A stretch of DNA of 64,000 bases. Origin: VAZQ01 sp963763365 (GTDB lineage Bacteria > Pseudomonadota > Alphaproteobacteria > Rhizobiales > Xanthobacteraceae). Below the pieces are notes generated by a model. The model searched no databases and was not told where the DNA came from. It saw only the letters and a list, made by a program, of their open reading frames with translations. The stretch covers positions 1 through 64,000 of the forward strand of contig CAVXOE010000019.1 of NCBI GenBank assembly GCA_963763365.1, read 5' to 3'. The translations under genes and the position numbers were made by a program. The first letter of the stretch is position 1; every line of letters begins with the position of its first letter. This document shows positions 1-8,105 of this stretch, piece after piece.

Positions 1-522
1 AAGCGCCCGAAGCCCTTTTTTTGTATTCATTGCGTTGTCCGTGAATGAATGCACTTCGCTTCCAAAATCCGCCCCCCACCAGAACCAAAGCAAGCGACCC
101 GGATCGCTCTGCTTCCAAAACGTCCCCTTTCTAGCGACTGACCTAACACGCTTAACCAATATGTCCTGTAATCGAGGAGTTCGAGTGCCAAAATAGGCCT
201 GATCGCGCTCCCTTTTGGCCCCATCCGGATTTACGTCGCCAACTCGCATTCGAAAAAAATCTGAAAGTAGAACTAGGTCGGCACGCTCTTCGGCAACCTT
301 GGCAAACAAGCCAAAGCGTTCATATGAGTTGCTTGGTTCCAAAGCACGCGGTTCGCAATCGCGACAGGTTATCGACAAAGAAAAAATCGTGAGAGCGATC
401 ATCCTTAGACTTAATATATTTCGGACTTACCTCGACTAGCGCAGCAAGCCAGTTTGACGTAAATGGCCTGTCCGAGCCAAACGCGCCGTCCGCGCCTCCG
501 AAGGCTTTTCCTTGAAGCTTTG
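1..522 (-). pseudogene. Degenerate opposed copy of the KAP-like C-terminal fragment
   Basis: The minus strand encodes the same peptide as 522-1020 on the plus strand, but broken. A segment starting with a GSDRPF motif reads correctly until the region near 350, where a 10-base deletion and a 2-base insertion shift the frame; the match resumes in another frame (27-224). The copy runs off the left edge. It is either a chimeric read-through of the right arm or a decayed duplicate. Confidence 0.7.
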
Positions 523-1020
523 GACGGCGCGTTTGGCTCGGACAGGCCATTTACGTCAAACTGGCTTGCTGCGCTAGTCGAGGTAAGTCCGAAATATATT
601 GAGTTTAAGGATGATCGCTCTCACGATTTTTTCTTTGTCGATAACCTGTCGCGATTGAACCGCGTGCTTTGGAAGGCTTTGGAACCAAGCAACTCATATG
701 AACGCTTTGGCTTGTTTGCCAAGGTTGCCGAAGGTGCCAAGGACCTAGTTCTACTTTCAGATTTTTTTCGAATGCGAGTTGGCGACGTAAATCCGGATGG
801 GGCCAAAAGGGAGCGCGATGAGGCCTATTTTGGCACTCGGACTCCTCGATTACAGGACATATTGGTTAAGCGTGTTAGGTCAGTCGCTAGAAAGGGGACG
901 TTTTGGAAGCAGAGCGATCCGGGTCGCTTGCTTTGGTTCTGGTGGGGGGCGGATTTTGGAAGCGAAGTGCATTCATTCACGGACAACGCAATGAATACAA
1001 AAAAAGGGCTTCGGGCGCTT
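1..1020. repeat. Imperfect inverted repeat (fold-back), arms about 490 bp
   Basis: Bases 1-491 are the reverse complement of 522-1020, around a spacer of about 30 bases (492-521). The match is close but not exact: the left arm lacks a 10-base stretch flanked by a short direct repeat (near 344), has a 2-base insertion near 355, and shows scattered substitutions (near 194, 272 and 410). Both arms encode the same protein in opposite directions. This is seen directly in the sequence. A repeat of this shape at the very start of a sequence is typical of fold-back read or assembly chimeras, but a real divergent inverted duplication is possible. Confidence 0.95.
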
Positions 1021-1230
1021 TTTGAAGTGCTCGTAAGCACCGTCATTTCAACGTCGGGAAATTACGAGCACGTTTCTCGTAAGCAATGGTCGAAGGTCGT
1101 CGACATCGAAGAACTCGCACGCCGCGCAAAGACCTTGTTGGAACAATTGCCTGAGTCGGATGCTGACTATTTGCGCGCGAAGAGATTCCTAACTGCATTG
1201 GAACGAGGAGAGAAGGACCCATTTTCTTAA
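463..1230 (+). CDS. C-terminal fragment, possibly KAP-family P-loop NTPase
   Basis: The open frame is 255 codons, but the first 20 or so residues are encoded by the repeat centre and are probably not native; homologous sequence likely begins at the DGAFGSDRPF segment (about codon 21). The rest reads as a helical, aromatic-rich domain: FFVDNLSRL, a segment with LLWFWWGADFGSEV, then an ISTSGNYEHVSRKQW stretch, a VDIEELARRAKTLL helix and a final RFLTALERGEKDPF. This order resembles, from memory, the C-terminal region of KAP-type P-loop NTPases, some of which are linked to phage exclusion. No Walker motif is present because the N-terminal half is missing. Family call is inference. Confidence 0.4.
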   Translation: MACPSQTRRPRLRRLFLEALDGAFGSDRPFTSNWLAALVEVSPKYIEFKDDRSHDFFFVDNLSRLNRVLWKALEPSNSYERFGLFAKVAEGAKDLVLLSDFFRMRVGDVNPDGAKRERDEAYFGTRTPRLQDILVKRVRSVARKGTFWKQSDPGRLLWFWWGADFGSEVHSFTDNAMNTKKGLRALFEVLVSTVISTSGNYEHVSRKQWSKVVDIEELARRAKTLLEQLPESDADYLRAKRFLTALERGEKDPFS

Positions 1231-1232
1231 TA

Positions 1233-4085
1233 TCACACCCGCTCCACAAAACTATCCACCACCCGCTTCTCGCCCGCCTTGTCGAACGCGATGGTGAGCT
1301 TGTTGCCGTCGATGGCGGTGACGTTGCCGTTGCCGAATTTCTGGTGGAAGACGCGGTCGCCGATCGTGAAGTCGGAGACGGTGCCGGTCGATTTGGCGAC
1401 CAGTTCGCCCTCGATGGTGAGCGGGCCGCGGCGGCGGTCGCGGGCGAAGGCGGCGGTCTTGGCGCCCGGACCCCCCTCCCGGCCGCCCCTTTGCGCAGAC
1501 TGCGTAGACTTGTCTGCGCCGGCGGCCGACCTCCCCCTCAAGGGGGGAGGTGAAGAAAGCGCCTCGTCCGCGTCGTAGTCGCGCTGCGCGTCCTCGCTAA
1601 AGCCATCGTCGCCGAAGCCGTGTTCGCCGTAGCGGCTGGAGCGCGCCGACTTCGCGCGGTTGGCCTGCGCGCGCTGCCAGCCGGGCGTGGTGTAGCCCGA
1701 GCCGAAATGCGTCATCTCGTCGAAGCGCGAGGCGCCGGCGTTGCCGTAGCCGCCGCCCATATTGCCGAAACCGCCTTTCGCCTCCTGCACGGCGACATGC
1801 GCCTCCGGCAGTTCGTCGAGGAAGCGCGAGGGGATGTTCGAGGTCCACAGGCCGCGCATGCGGCGGTTGGCGGAGAAATAGATTTTCGCGCGGCGGCGCG
1901 CGCGGGTGAGGCCGACGTGCGCAAGCCGGCGTTCCTCTTCGAGCCCGGCGCGGCCCTGGTCGTCGAGCGCGCGCTGGTTCGGGAACACGCCTTCCTCCCA
2001 GCCGGGCAGGAACACGGTGTCGAACTCGAGCCCCTTGGCGGAGTGCAAGGTCATGATCGAGACCGCGTCGAGGTCCTCGCCCTTATCGCGGTCCATCACC
2101 AGCGAGATGTGTTCGAGGAAGCCCGCGAGGTTCTCGAACTCGTCCATGGAGCGGATCAGCTCCTTGAGGTTGTCGAGGCGGCCGGCGGCGTCGGCCGAGC
2201 GGTCCTTCTGCCACATCTCGGTGTAGCCACTCTCATCGAGGATGATCTCGGCCAGCTCGGTGTGCGGCAGCGCGTCCTTCTGGAGGCGCCAGCGCTCGAA
2301 ACTTTCGAGCAGGGTGCGCAGCGAGTTGCGCGCTTTCGGCTTGAACTCGTCGGTCTCGATCATGGCGCGCGCGGCGTCGGTGAGCGGGATGCGGCGCCTG
2401 CGGGCGTGGTCGTGCAGAAGCTGGACGGTGGCGTCGCCCAGCCCGCGCTTGGGCACGTTGACGATGCGCTCGAACGCGAGATCGTTGGCGGGCGAATGCA
2501 CCACGCGCAGATAGGCCAGCGCGTCGCGGATTTCCTGCCGCTCGTAGAATCGTGGCCCGCCGATGACCCGATAGGGCAGGCCGAGGGTGACGAAGCGGTC
2601 CTCGAACTCGCGCATCTGGAACGAGGCGCGCACCAGGATGGCGATCTCGTTCAGCGGGTGCGGGGCCGCGGGGCTCGCGCCGGATTCGTCGCGGTAGTTG
2701 CCGCGCTGAAGCTGCTCGATCTCCTCGCCGATGCCGCGCGCTTCTTCCTCCGAGTCCCACGTGGAGGTGACCTCGACCTTCTCGCCCGGCACGTCCTCGG
2801 TGCGCAGCGTCTTTCCGAGGCGCCCCTCGTTGTGCGCAATCAGATGCGAGGCGGCGGCAAGGATATGCGCGGTGCTGCGGTAGTTGCGCTCCAGCCGGAT
2901 GATCTTCGCGCCGGGAAAATCGTGCTCGAAGCGCAGGATGTTATCCACCTCCGCGCCGCGCCAGCCATAGATCGACTGGTCGTCGTCGCCGACGCAGCAG
3001 ATGTTCTTCAGCGGCCGATTTTCGTGGGCACTTTTCGGCTGCTGACTGCCCTGCACAGCCAGTGCGCCGGGTTCCGTACCCTCTCCCCTTGTGGGAGAGG
3101 GTGGCGCGCGTAGCGCGCCGGGTGAGGGGGCTTCTTCACGCGCCGCGACCCCCTCACCCGGCTCGCCGTCGCTCCGCTCCGGCGATCCACCCTCTCCCGC
3201 AAGGGGAGAGGGTAACGGAGTGCGCGGCCCGACCGCGGGCACACTCGCGTCCGCAGGACCACGAGCACCCGAACTCTGCCCCAACAGCCGCAGCCACAGA
3301 TACTGCGCCACGTTGGTGTCCTGATATTCGTCGACCAGGATGTAGCGGAAGCGCGACTGGTACTGCCGCAGCACGTCGGGCTGCTCGCGGAACAGCCGGA
3401 TGCACTCCATCAGCAGGTCGCCGAAGTCGACGGCGTTGAGCACCTTCAGCCGCTCCTGGAAGGCGGCGTAGAGCTTTTTGCCCTTGCCGTTGGCGAAGCT
3501 CGCCGCCTCGCCGGCCGGCACCTGCTCGGGCGTGAGTCCGCGGTTCTTCCACGAGTCGATGAGCCCGGCGAGCACGCGCGCCGGCCAGCGCTTCTCGTCG
3601 ACGTCGGCGGCTTCCAAGATTTGCTTCAGCAGCCGGATCTGGTCGTCGACATCGAGAATGCTGAAGTCGGGCTTCAAGCCCACCAGTTCGGCATGCCGGC
3701 GGAGAATCTTCACGCCGATCGAATGAAACGTGCCAAGCCACGGCATGCCCTCGACAATCTGCCCGACCATGGCGCCGACGCGATGCTTCATCTCGCGTGC
3801 CGCCTTGTTGGTGAAGGTGACCGCCAGGATGTCGCCGGGGCGTGCCCGCCCGAGATTAAGAATGTGCGCTATGCGGGTTGTCAGGACACGGGTTTTGCCG
3901 GTTCCAGCGCCGGCCAGCACGAGCACCGGACCGTCCAAGGTCTCGACCGCCAGCCGCTGCTCCGGGTTGAGATCGTTGAGATAGGGCGCCGCCACGCTCG
4001 CCCGCGCGCGCGCCGCGATCCCGCCCGGCGCGGGGGCCGGCGGATCGATGCGGTCGATGGGATCGCGCTTGTGAGGATCAGCCAC
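1233..4085 (-). CDS. uvrD: UvrD/PcrA-type superfamily 1 DNA helicase with two palindromic inserts
   Basis: ATP-dependent 3'-5' DNA helicase for nucleotide-excision and mismatch repair. The 950-residue frame holds Walker A AGAGTGKT (58-65), DEYQDTN (about 252), DDDQSIYGWRG (about 356), the MTLHSAKGLEF motif and LAHVGLTRARR near the end of the helicase core. The C-terminal 60 residues form a small Tudor-like domain (GDRVFHQKFGNG). It is longer than usual family members because of two in-frame inserts of GC-rich palindromic repeat: about residues 291-337, between the DEYQDTN and QSIYGWRG motifs, and about 844-873 in the C-terminal linker. Both are translated as Gly/Pro/Arg/Ser-rich sequence. The frame is otherwise intact. 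Confidence 0.95.
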   Translation of the reverse strand: MADPHKRDPIDRIDPPAPAPGGIAARARASVAAPYLNDLNPEQRLAVETLDGPVLVLAGAGTGKTRVLTTRIAHILNLGRARPGDILAVTFTNKAAREMKHRVGAMVGQIVEGMPWLGTFHSIGVKILRRHAELVGLKPDFSILDVDDQIRLLKQILEAADVDEKRWPARVLAGLIDSWKNRGLTPEQVPAGEAASFANGKGKKLYAAFQERLKVLNAVDFGDLLMECIRLFREQPDVLRQYQSRFRYILVDEYQDTNVAQYLWLRLLGQSSGARGPADASVPAVGPRTPLPSPLAGEGGSPERSDGEPGEGVAAREEAPSPGALRAPPSPTRGEGTEPGALAVQGSQQPKSAHENRPLKNICCVGDDDQSIYGWRGAEVDNILRFEHDFPGAKIIRLERNYRSTAHILAAASHLIAHNEGRLGKTLRTEDVPGEKVEVTSTWDSEEEARGIGEEIEQLQRGNYRDESGASPAAPHPLNEIAILVRASFQMREFEDRFVTLGLPYRVIGGPRFYERQEIRDALAYLRVVHSPANDLAFERIVNVPKRGLGDATVQLLHDHARRRRIPLTDAARAMIETDEFKPKARNSLRTLLESFERWRLQKDALPHTELAEIILDESGYTEMWQKDRSADAAGRLDNLKELIRSMDEFENLAGFLEHISLVMDRDKGEDLDAVSIMTLHSAKGLEFDTVFLPGWEEGVFPNQRALDDQGRAGLEEERRLAHVGLTRARRRAKIYFSANRRMRGLWTSNIPSRFLDELPEAHVAVQEAKGGFGNMGGGYGNAGASRFDEMTHFGSGYTTPGWQRAQANRAKSARSSRYGEHGFGDDGFSEDAQRDYDADEALSSPPPLRGRSAAGADKSTQSAQRGGREGGPGAKTAAFARDRRRGPLTIEGELVAKSTGTVSDFTIGDRVFHQKFGNGNVTAIDGNKLTIAFDKAGEKRVVDSFVERV
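1467..1553. repeat. Palindromic repeat inside uvrD (C-terminal linker)
   Basis: Reads as two GC-rich blocks (CCCCCCTCCCGGCCGCCCCT and ACCTCCCCCTCAAGGGGGG) around a CAGACTGCGTAGACTTGTCTG hairpin-forming centre. It keeps the helicase frame open and adds a residue run of SPPPLRGRSAAG type between the helicase core and the C-terminal domain. Same general family as the repeat at 3077-3213. Confidence 0.75.
3077..3213. repeat. Head-to-head palindromic repeat pair inside uvrD
   Basis: Two copies of a GC-rich element face each other. Each carries a CCCTCTCCC...GGGAGAGGG stem and a GTGAGGGGG / CCCCCTCAC arm, so the whole 137-base block can fold into one large hairpin. Similar cores occur at 34603, 40659, 40809 and 54500. 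It lies in the helicase reading frame at about residues 291-337 without a stop codon. Confidence 0.85.
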
Positions 4086-4216
4086 GAGGGTACCGAAAGG
4101 CGAATCTCATGTCCCCAAGATGGCAGCGGGACAGCGACATTGCGAGGGGCGCACACGCGGGACCAACAGGCGGAACAGGCACTTGCCAAGCGCTTGCCGC
4201 GGGTTCGCCGCCGCCG

Positions 4217-4723
4217 TCAGCGGCCGGGCATCGCGATGCGCCGCCCGGCGGCCTCCGGGCGCGGCAGGTTGCGGTGCGACGCCATCATGCGCTCGAGCCG
4301 CGCCGAGACATCGGGCGGAAAGGGCGCGGTCTTCTTCGCCGTCATGTCCACATGCAGCGACATGTTCTCCGAGGTGGCCGACACCCAGCCTTCGGTGGCG
4401 TGAAACAGCTGCTCGAAATAGTGCATGCGCTTCTCGTCGTAACCGAGAAGCTGGAAGGTCACGCGCACCGGGTCGTCGGCCTTCAGCTCGCGCAGATAGC
4501 GCACGTGCACTTCGGCCGTGAAGGTCGAGTGCGCGCGGGTCTTCAGGTATTCGAGCCCGCAGCCCAGGAGTTCGAACGCCTCGTCCACGGTCCGGTCGAA
4601 CAGGACGTTGTAGTAGGCCATGTTGAGGTGGCCATTGTAGTCGATCCAGGCCGGCTCGACCCGCATCACGGAGGAGACGAGCGGGGCGAAAAACACAGGT
4701 TCGAGGTCAAGACGATCGAGCAT
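4217..4723 (-). CDS. Acyl-CoA thioesterase family protein (hot-dog fold)
   Basis: A 168-residue protein of the 4-hydroxybenzoyl-CoA thioesterase / hot-dog group. The N-terminal half shows the typical WIDYNGHLNMAYY stretch with the Asp-Tyr-Asn-Gly-His signature, followed by a long helix (VLFDRTVDEAFELLG) and beta strands (FTAEVHVRYLRELKADDPV). Such proteins hydrolyse acyl-CoA thioesters in the cytoplasm; the exact substrate is not visible. ATG 4723 is chosen because the hot-dog fold starts soon after; ATG 4732 is also possible. It is divergent from the ycjX gene and lies just behind uvrD on the same strand. Confidence 0.75.
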   Translation of the reverse strand: MLDRLDLEPVFFAPLVSSVMRVEPAWIDYNGHLNMAYYNVLFDRTVDEAFELLGCGLEYLKTRAHSTFTAEVHVRYLRELKADDPVRVTFQLLGYDEKRMHYFEQLFHATEGWVSATSENMSLHVDMTAKKTAPFPPDVSARLERMMASHRNLPRPEAAGRRIAMPGR

Positions 4724-4844
4724 GACTAACATTACGATGGCCGGCGCGGGGGCGTCCACTTGCGCCCGCCGCCGTTCACGCCCACCTGCATCCGGCGCTG
4801 GCCTGTGCCCGGCCGGCAGGAATGGCCCGTCAAGACCGATGCCC

Positions 4845-6293
4845 ATGGTGAACATCAACTGGCTGCCCCCCGTCGTCGTCGCGGCGTCCGACCGCCTCGC
4901 CAAGGCGATCAGCCTGCCCGACCTTGCCGGTTCGACGGTGTCGCTCGCGGTGACGGGGCTCAGCCGGTCCGGCAAGACCGTCTTCACCACCAGCCTGATC
5001 CACAACCTGCTGAGCGCCGTTCATAACCCCAACCGCATGCCGCTGCTGAACGTGGTCGGCGAGCGCCGGCTCACTGCCGCGCATCTCGAGAGCGCGCGCG
5101 CCCAGGTGCTGCCGCGGTTTCCCTACCTGCGCAACATCGAGACCATGGTGTCGGGCTCGCCGGACTGGCCCGCGCGCACGGCTGACATCAGCGAGGTCGG
5201 CATCGACGTGCATTTCACGCCGGCGGGCGGGCTCGGCAAGCTGTTCAGCGAAATCCGCGGGAGGGCCGCGACGCTCACCGTGCGGATCGTAGACTACCCG
5301 GGCGAGTGGCTGCTCGATCTGCCGTTGCTCGAGCAATCCTACGCCGAGTGGTCGCGCGCCATGCTGCACGCTTGCCGCAAAGGCGTTCGCGCCGAGATGG
5401 CGCGTGATTTTCTCGCATTCCTCGGTCAGCACTGGCCCAACGATGTCGCAAGCGAGGAGGTCGCAAGGAAGGCGCACGACCTTTATTGCGCGATGCTGGT
5501 CAAGGCACGCGACCAGCACGGGCTGAGTTTCCTGCAGCCGGGCCGCTTCCTCTGCCGCGGCAGCCTGGGCGACGTGCCGTATCTCTGGTTCGCGCCGCTC
5601 GATGTTGCCGCGGGCACCGAGACGTTCGCGCCGCACACGCTCGGCGCGCTGATGGCGGAGCGCTTCGAGGTCTACAAGCGCGAGGCGGTGGCACGCTTCT
5701 ACGAGGAGCACTTCCGCCACTATCGTCGGCAGATCGTGCTGGTCGATGTTTTGCGCGCGTTGCTCGCCGGCCGCGATGCCTTCGACGATACGCGCCTTGC
5801 GCTCACCGCCATTCTCGACAGCTTCCGCTACGGACACGGCGGGCTGATGGCACGCCTGCTGAACGGTCCGCACATCGACAAGGTGCTGTTCGCCGCCACC
5901 AAGGCCGACCATGTGCCCGAGGTGCAGCGCGACCACCTGGCGGCGCTGCTGCGCAACATGGCGGCGTTCCCGGCGCTCGACATGATGGCGAACAATGCCC
6001 AGATGGATGCCATGGCGATCGCCTCGGTGATCTCGACCGCCGAGGAGACGCAGGAGATCGAGGGTCACCAGGTGCAGGTTGTCACCGGCCGGCCGGTCGG
6101 CGCCAAGCGGCAGTCGAAGTTCTTCGTCGGCAACGTTCCGATCCGCCCGCCGCGCGCCGACCAATGGGCGACGCCGTTCCTCAACGTCCCGGTCTTCGAG
6201 CCGCCGGCGATCGATCCGTCGCCGGTCGAGGGAATTCCCCATATCAATCTCGACAGCGCACTCGAGTTTCTCTTGGGAGACAAGCTGCGGTGA
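4845..6293 (+). CDS. ycjX: YcjX family P-loop GTPase-like protein
   Basis: Member of the YcjX (DUF463) family of predicted P-loop nucleotide-binding proteins, associated with stress response and membrane in other proteobacteria. The sequence has a Walker A-type GLSRSGKT about 35 residues in, a DYPGEW segment matching the family's second nucleotide motif, and an AATKADHV stretch resembling an NKxD-like base-recognition motif. ATG 4845 (or 4839, six bases earlier) is chosen; upstream codons in frame give Arg/Pro-rich sequence that does not look native. Its stop overlaps the GTG of the next gene, so the two are translationally coupled. Confidence 0.85.
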   Translation: MVNINWLPPVVVAASDRLAKAISLPDLAGSTVSLAVTGLSRSGKTVFTTSLIHNLLSAVHNPNRMPLLNVVGERRLTAAHLESARAQVLPRFPYLRNIETMVSGSPDWPARTADISEVGIDVHFTPAGGLGKLFSEIRGRAATLTVRIVDYPGEWLLDLPLLEQSYAEWSRAMLHACRKGVRAEMARDFLAFLGQHWPNDVASEEVARKAHDLYCAMLVKARDQHGLSFLQPGRFLCRGSLGDVPYLWFAPLDVAAGTETFAPHTLGALMAERFEVYKREAVARFYEEHFRHYRRQIVLVDVLRALLAGRDAFDDTRLALTAILDSFRYGHGGLMARLLNGPHIDKVLFAATKADHVPEVQRDHLAALLRNMAAFPALDMMANNAQMDAMAIASVISTAEETQEIEGHQVQVVTGRPVGAKRQSKFFVGNVPIRPPRADQWATPFLNVPVFEPPAIDPSPVEGIPHINLDSALEFLLGDKLR

Positions 6294-7345
6294 GCGATCC
6301 CATCAAGTCGAGCGCAGGTCCTACGGCGCGCGTGATCGAGGCCGGTCCGGAGAGCGAGTTCGATTCGCCGCCGATCGCGCCGTCACCGCGCGTGATCGTC
6401 ACCGACATGACTGAACGCGTCACGCCGACCGAGCCGGTGTCGCTTCCGGCGGTTTCCGCTAGGCCGGCGCGCCACCGCGACCGAGTCGTGACATTCGCGT
6501 TGGCCGGGCTTTCAGTCTTCGTTGCCGGCTGGCTCATGGTGGACGCGGCGGCCTGGATCTCGTCGGCATTTCAGCACGGCTGGGCGCTGGGGATGCTGGC
6601 CGCTACTGCGGTCACGGCCGGTCTCGCTGGCGCGGGCGCCATCATCGGACGGGAACTCATCAGCCTGTTCCGGCTCAAGAGCGTGGAGGCCATTCACCAG
6701 CGGCTCGCCGATCAGCCGGAGCACATAGCGACCGCCGACGCGCGCAAGGCCATCGCCGAGGTTCTCGCCGTGGTGCCGCGTGATCGCGAGACCGTGCCGG
6801 CGATCGAGAGCTTCCAGCGGCAGGTGCAGCTCCACCATTCGGCGCATCAACAGATCGACATCCTCTCCCGTGCCGTCATGCAACCGCTTGACCGCCGTGC
6901 CGAAGCCCACGTGCGAACCGCGGTGCTGCGCGCGTTCGGCATCACGGCGATCAGCCCGACCGCACTGACCGACGCGGTTTTCTTTCTCGCGTGCGGTGTG
7001 CGCATGGTGCGGGGGATCGCGGCGTCCTACGGCCACCGGCCGACGACCGCGACGACGGTGCACTTGCTGCGCCGGCTGGTGGTGGAGGCCGGCAAGCTCG
7101 GCGCCGTCGATATCGCCAGCGCGTCGCTGGTGCAGCAGCTTGGCGGCGCGGTGGCGGAGCGCTTCGCATCAAGCGCGGCGGAAGCACTCTATGCGTCCTA
7201 CCGGATGGCGCGGCTGGGTGTGATCGTGATGGATTTGTGCCGGCCGATTCCGTTCCGCGAGGACGATGTGCCGAGCGTGAGTTCGCTCGTCGGCAACGTG
7301 CTCAAGCTCAAGCGCGGTTCCGATTCGCAGGTTCCAATCGGGTGA
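6290..7345 (+). CDS. ycjF: YcjF/TIGR01620-type membrane protein (DUF697)
   Basis: Inner-membrane protein that pairs with YcjX in many proteobacteria. A long polar N-terminus of about 65 residues is followed by two membrane segments (VVTFALAGLSVFVAGWLMV and a GWALGMLAATAVTAGLAGAG hairpin), then a cytoplasmic region of the DUF697 type with a TALTDAVFFLACGVRMVR stretch and another hydrophobic section. GTG 6290 overlaps the ycjX stop (GTGA), which decides the start. The function of the pair is not established; membrane stress is the usual suggestion. Confidence 0.85.
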   Translation: MSDPIKSSAGPTARVIEAGPESEFDSPPIAPSPRVIVTDMTERVTPTEPVSLPAVSARPARHRDRVVTFALAGLSVFVAGWLMVDAAAWISSAFQHGWALGMLAATAVTAGLAGAGAIIGRELISLFRLKSVEAIHQRLADQPEHIATADARKAIAEVLAVVPRDRETVPAIESFQRQVQLHHSAHQQIDILSRAVMQPLDRRAEAHVRTAVLRAFGITAISPTALTDAVFFLACGVRMVRGIAASYGHRPTTATTVHLLRRLVVEAGKLGAVDIASASLVQQLGGAVAERFASSAAEALYASYRMARLGVIVMDLCRPIPFREDDVPSVSSLVGNVLKLKRGSDSQVPIG

Positions 7346-7452
7346 GGGCTTGTCGCATTCTCGCCACACGCCACGATCTTTCCCCACAAGTTTACAGGAA
7401 CCATTCACCAAACCGCGGATTGACCTGCGGGACGTGAATACAGGGGATTGCC

Positions 7453-8052
7453 ATGACATTCTCGCTGACGCACACGGGAACTATTCCTGCGACGCGGAAC
7501 CCCGTTTCGGCTCCGGAAAATTCCTCCGATCTGACGCTCGTTGCGCGCATTGCGCGCGGCGATCAGTTCGCCATGCGCACCTTGTTCGCGCGTCACCAGG
7601 TCTTGGTGTACCGGTTCGTTCTCCGGCTCGTGCGCGATGAGGCTCTGGCGGAGGATGTGCTGAGCGAGGTGTTTCTCGACGTCTGGCGGCAAGCCGGCCG
7701 CTTCGAGGCGCGCTCCTCGGTCTCGACCTGGCTGCTGGCGATCGCGCGCTACAAGGCGCTGTCGGCCTCTCGCCGCCGGCGCCATGTCGAACTCGACGAG
7801 GCGATTGCCGAGGCCATCGCGGATTCGGCCGACACGCCGGATGTCGCCTTCGAGAAGAAGCGCGACGGCGAGGCTTTGCGCGAAGCCCTCCAGCAGCTGT
7901 CGCCGGACCACGCCGAAGTGATCGACCTCGTCTACTACCACGAGAAGTCCGTCGCCGAGGCCGCCGAGGTCCTGGCCATTCCGGAAGCGACCGTGAAGAC
8001 GCGCATGTTCTATGCGCGCAGGAAGCTCGCCCAGCTCGTGCACGCGGCATAG
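7453..8052 (+). CDS. ECF-type RNA polymerase sigma factor
   Basis: A 199-residue sigma-70 family protein with region 2 (about residues 45-105: RHQVLVYRFVLRLV, then AEDVLSEVFLDVWRQAGRFE, then STWLLAIARYKALS) and region 4 (about 140-195: LQQLSPDHAEVIDLVYYH, the helix-turn-helix SVAEAAEVLAIPEATVKTRM). There is no region 3, so it is ECF-like. No anti-sigma gene or zinc-finger partner is visible on either side, which is unusual for this class; regulation could not be deduced. The 107-base upstream spacer probably holds its promoter. Confidence 0.9.
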   Translation: MTFSLTHTGTIPATRNPVSAPENSSDLTLVARIARGDQFAMRTLFARHQVLVYRFVLRLVRDEALAEDVLSEVFLDVWRQAGRFEARSSVSTWLLAIARYKALSASRRRRHVELDEAIAEAIADSADTPDVAFEKKRDGEALREALQQLSPDHAEVIDLVYYHEKSVAEAAEVLAIPEATVKTRMFYARRKLAQLVHAA

Positions 8053-8105
8053 CGCTTCATCCTCGGGGCACCGGCTGCTAACCTGCCAGGCAGGGAGGCA
8101 TGTCG

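Noticed and set aside
1620..3113. Long plus-strand frame of 497 codons inside uvrD
   Set aside because: It is the antisense of a strongly conserved helicase with typical codon-bias shadow in high-GC DNA; no domain recognised.
3060..3230. CRISPR-like repeats in uvrD
   Set aside because: Repeats are palindromic and paired head to head, without regular spacers.
7397..7424. EcfG-type general stress promoter (GGAAC) before the sigma gene
   Set aside because: GGAAC occurs at 7397, but no CGTT-type -10 is found 16-17 bases downstream.
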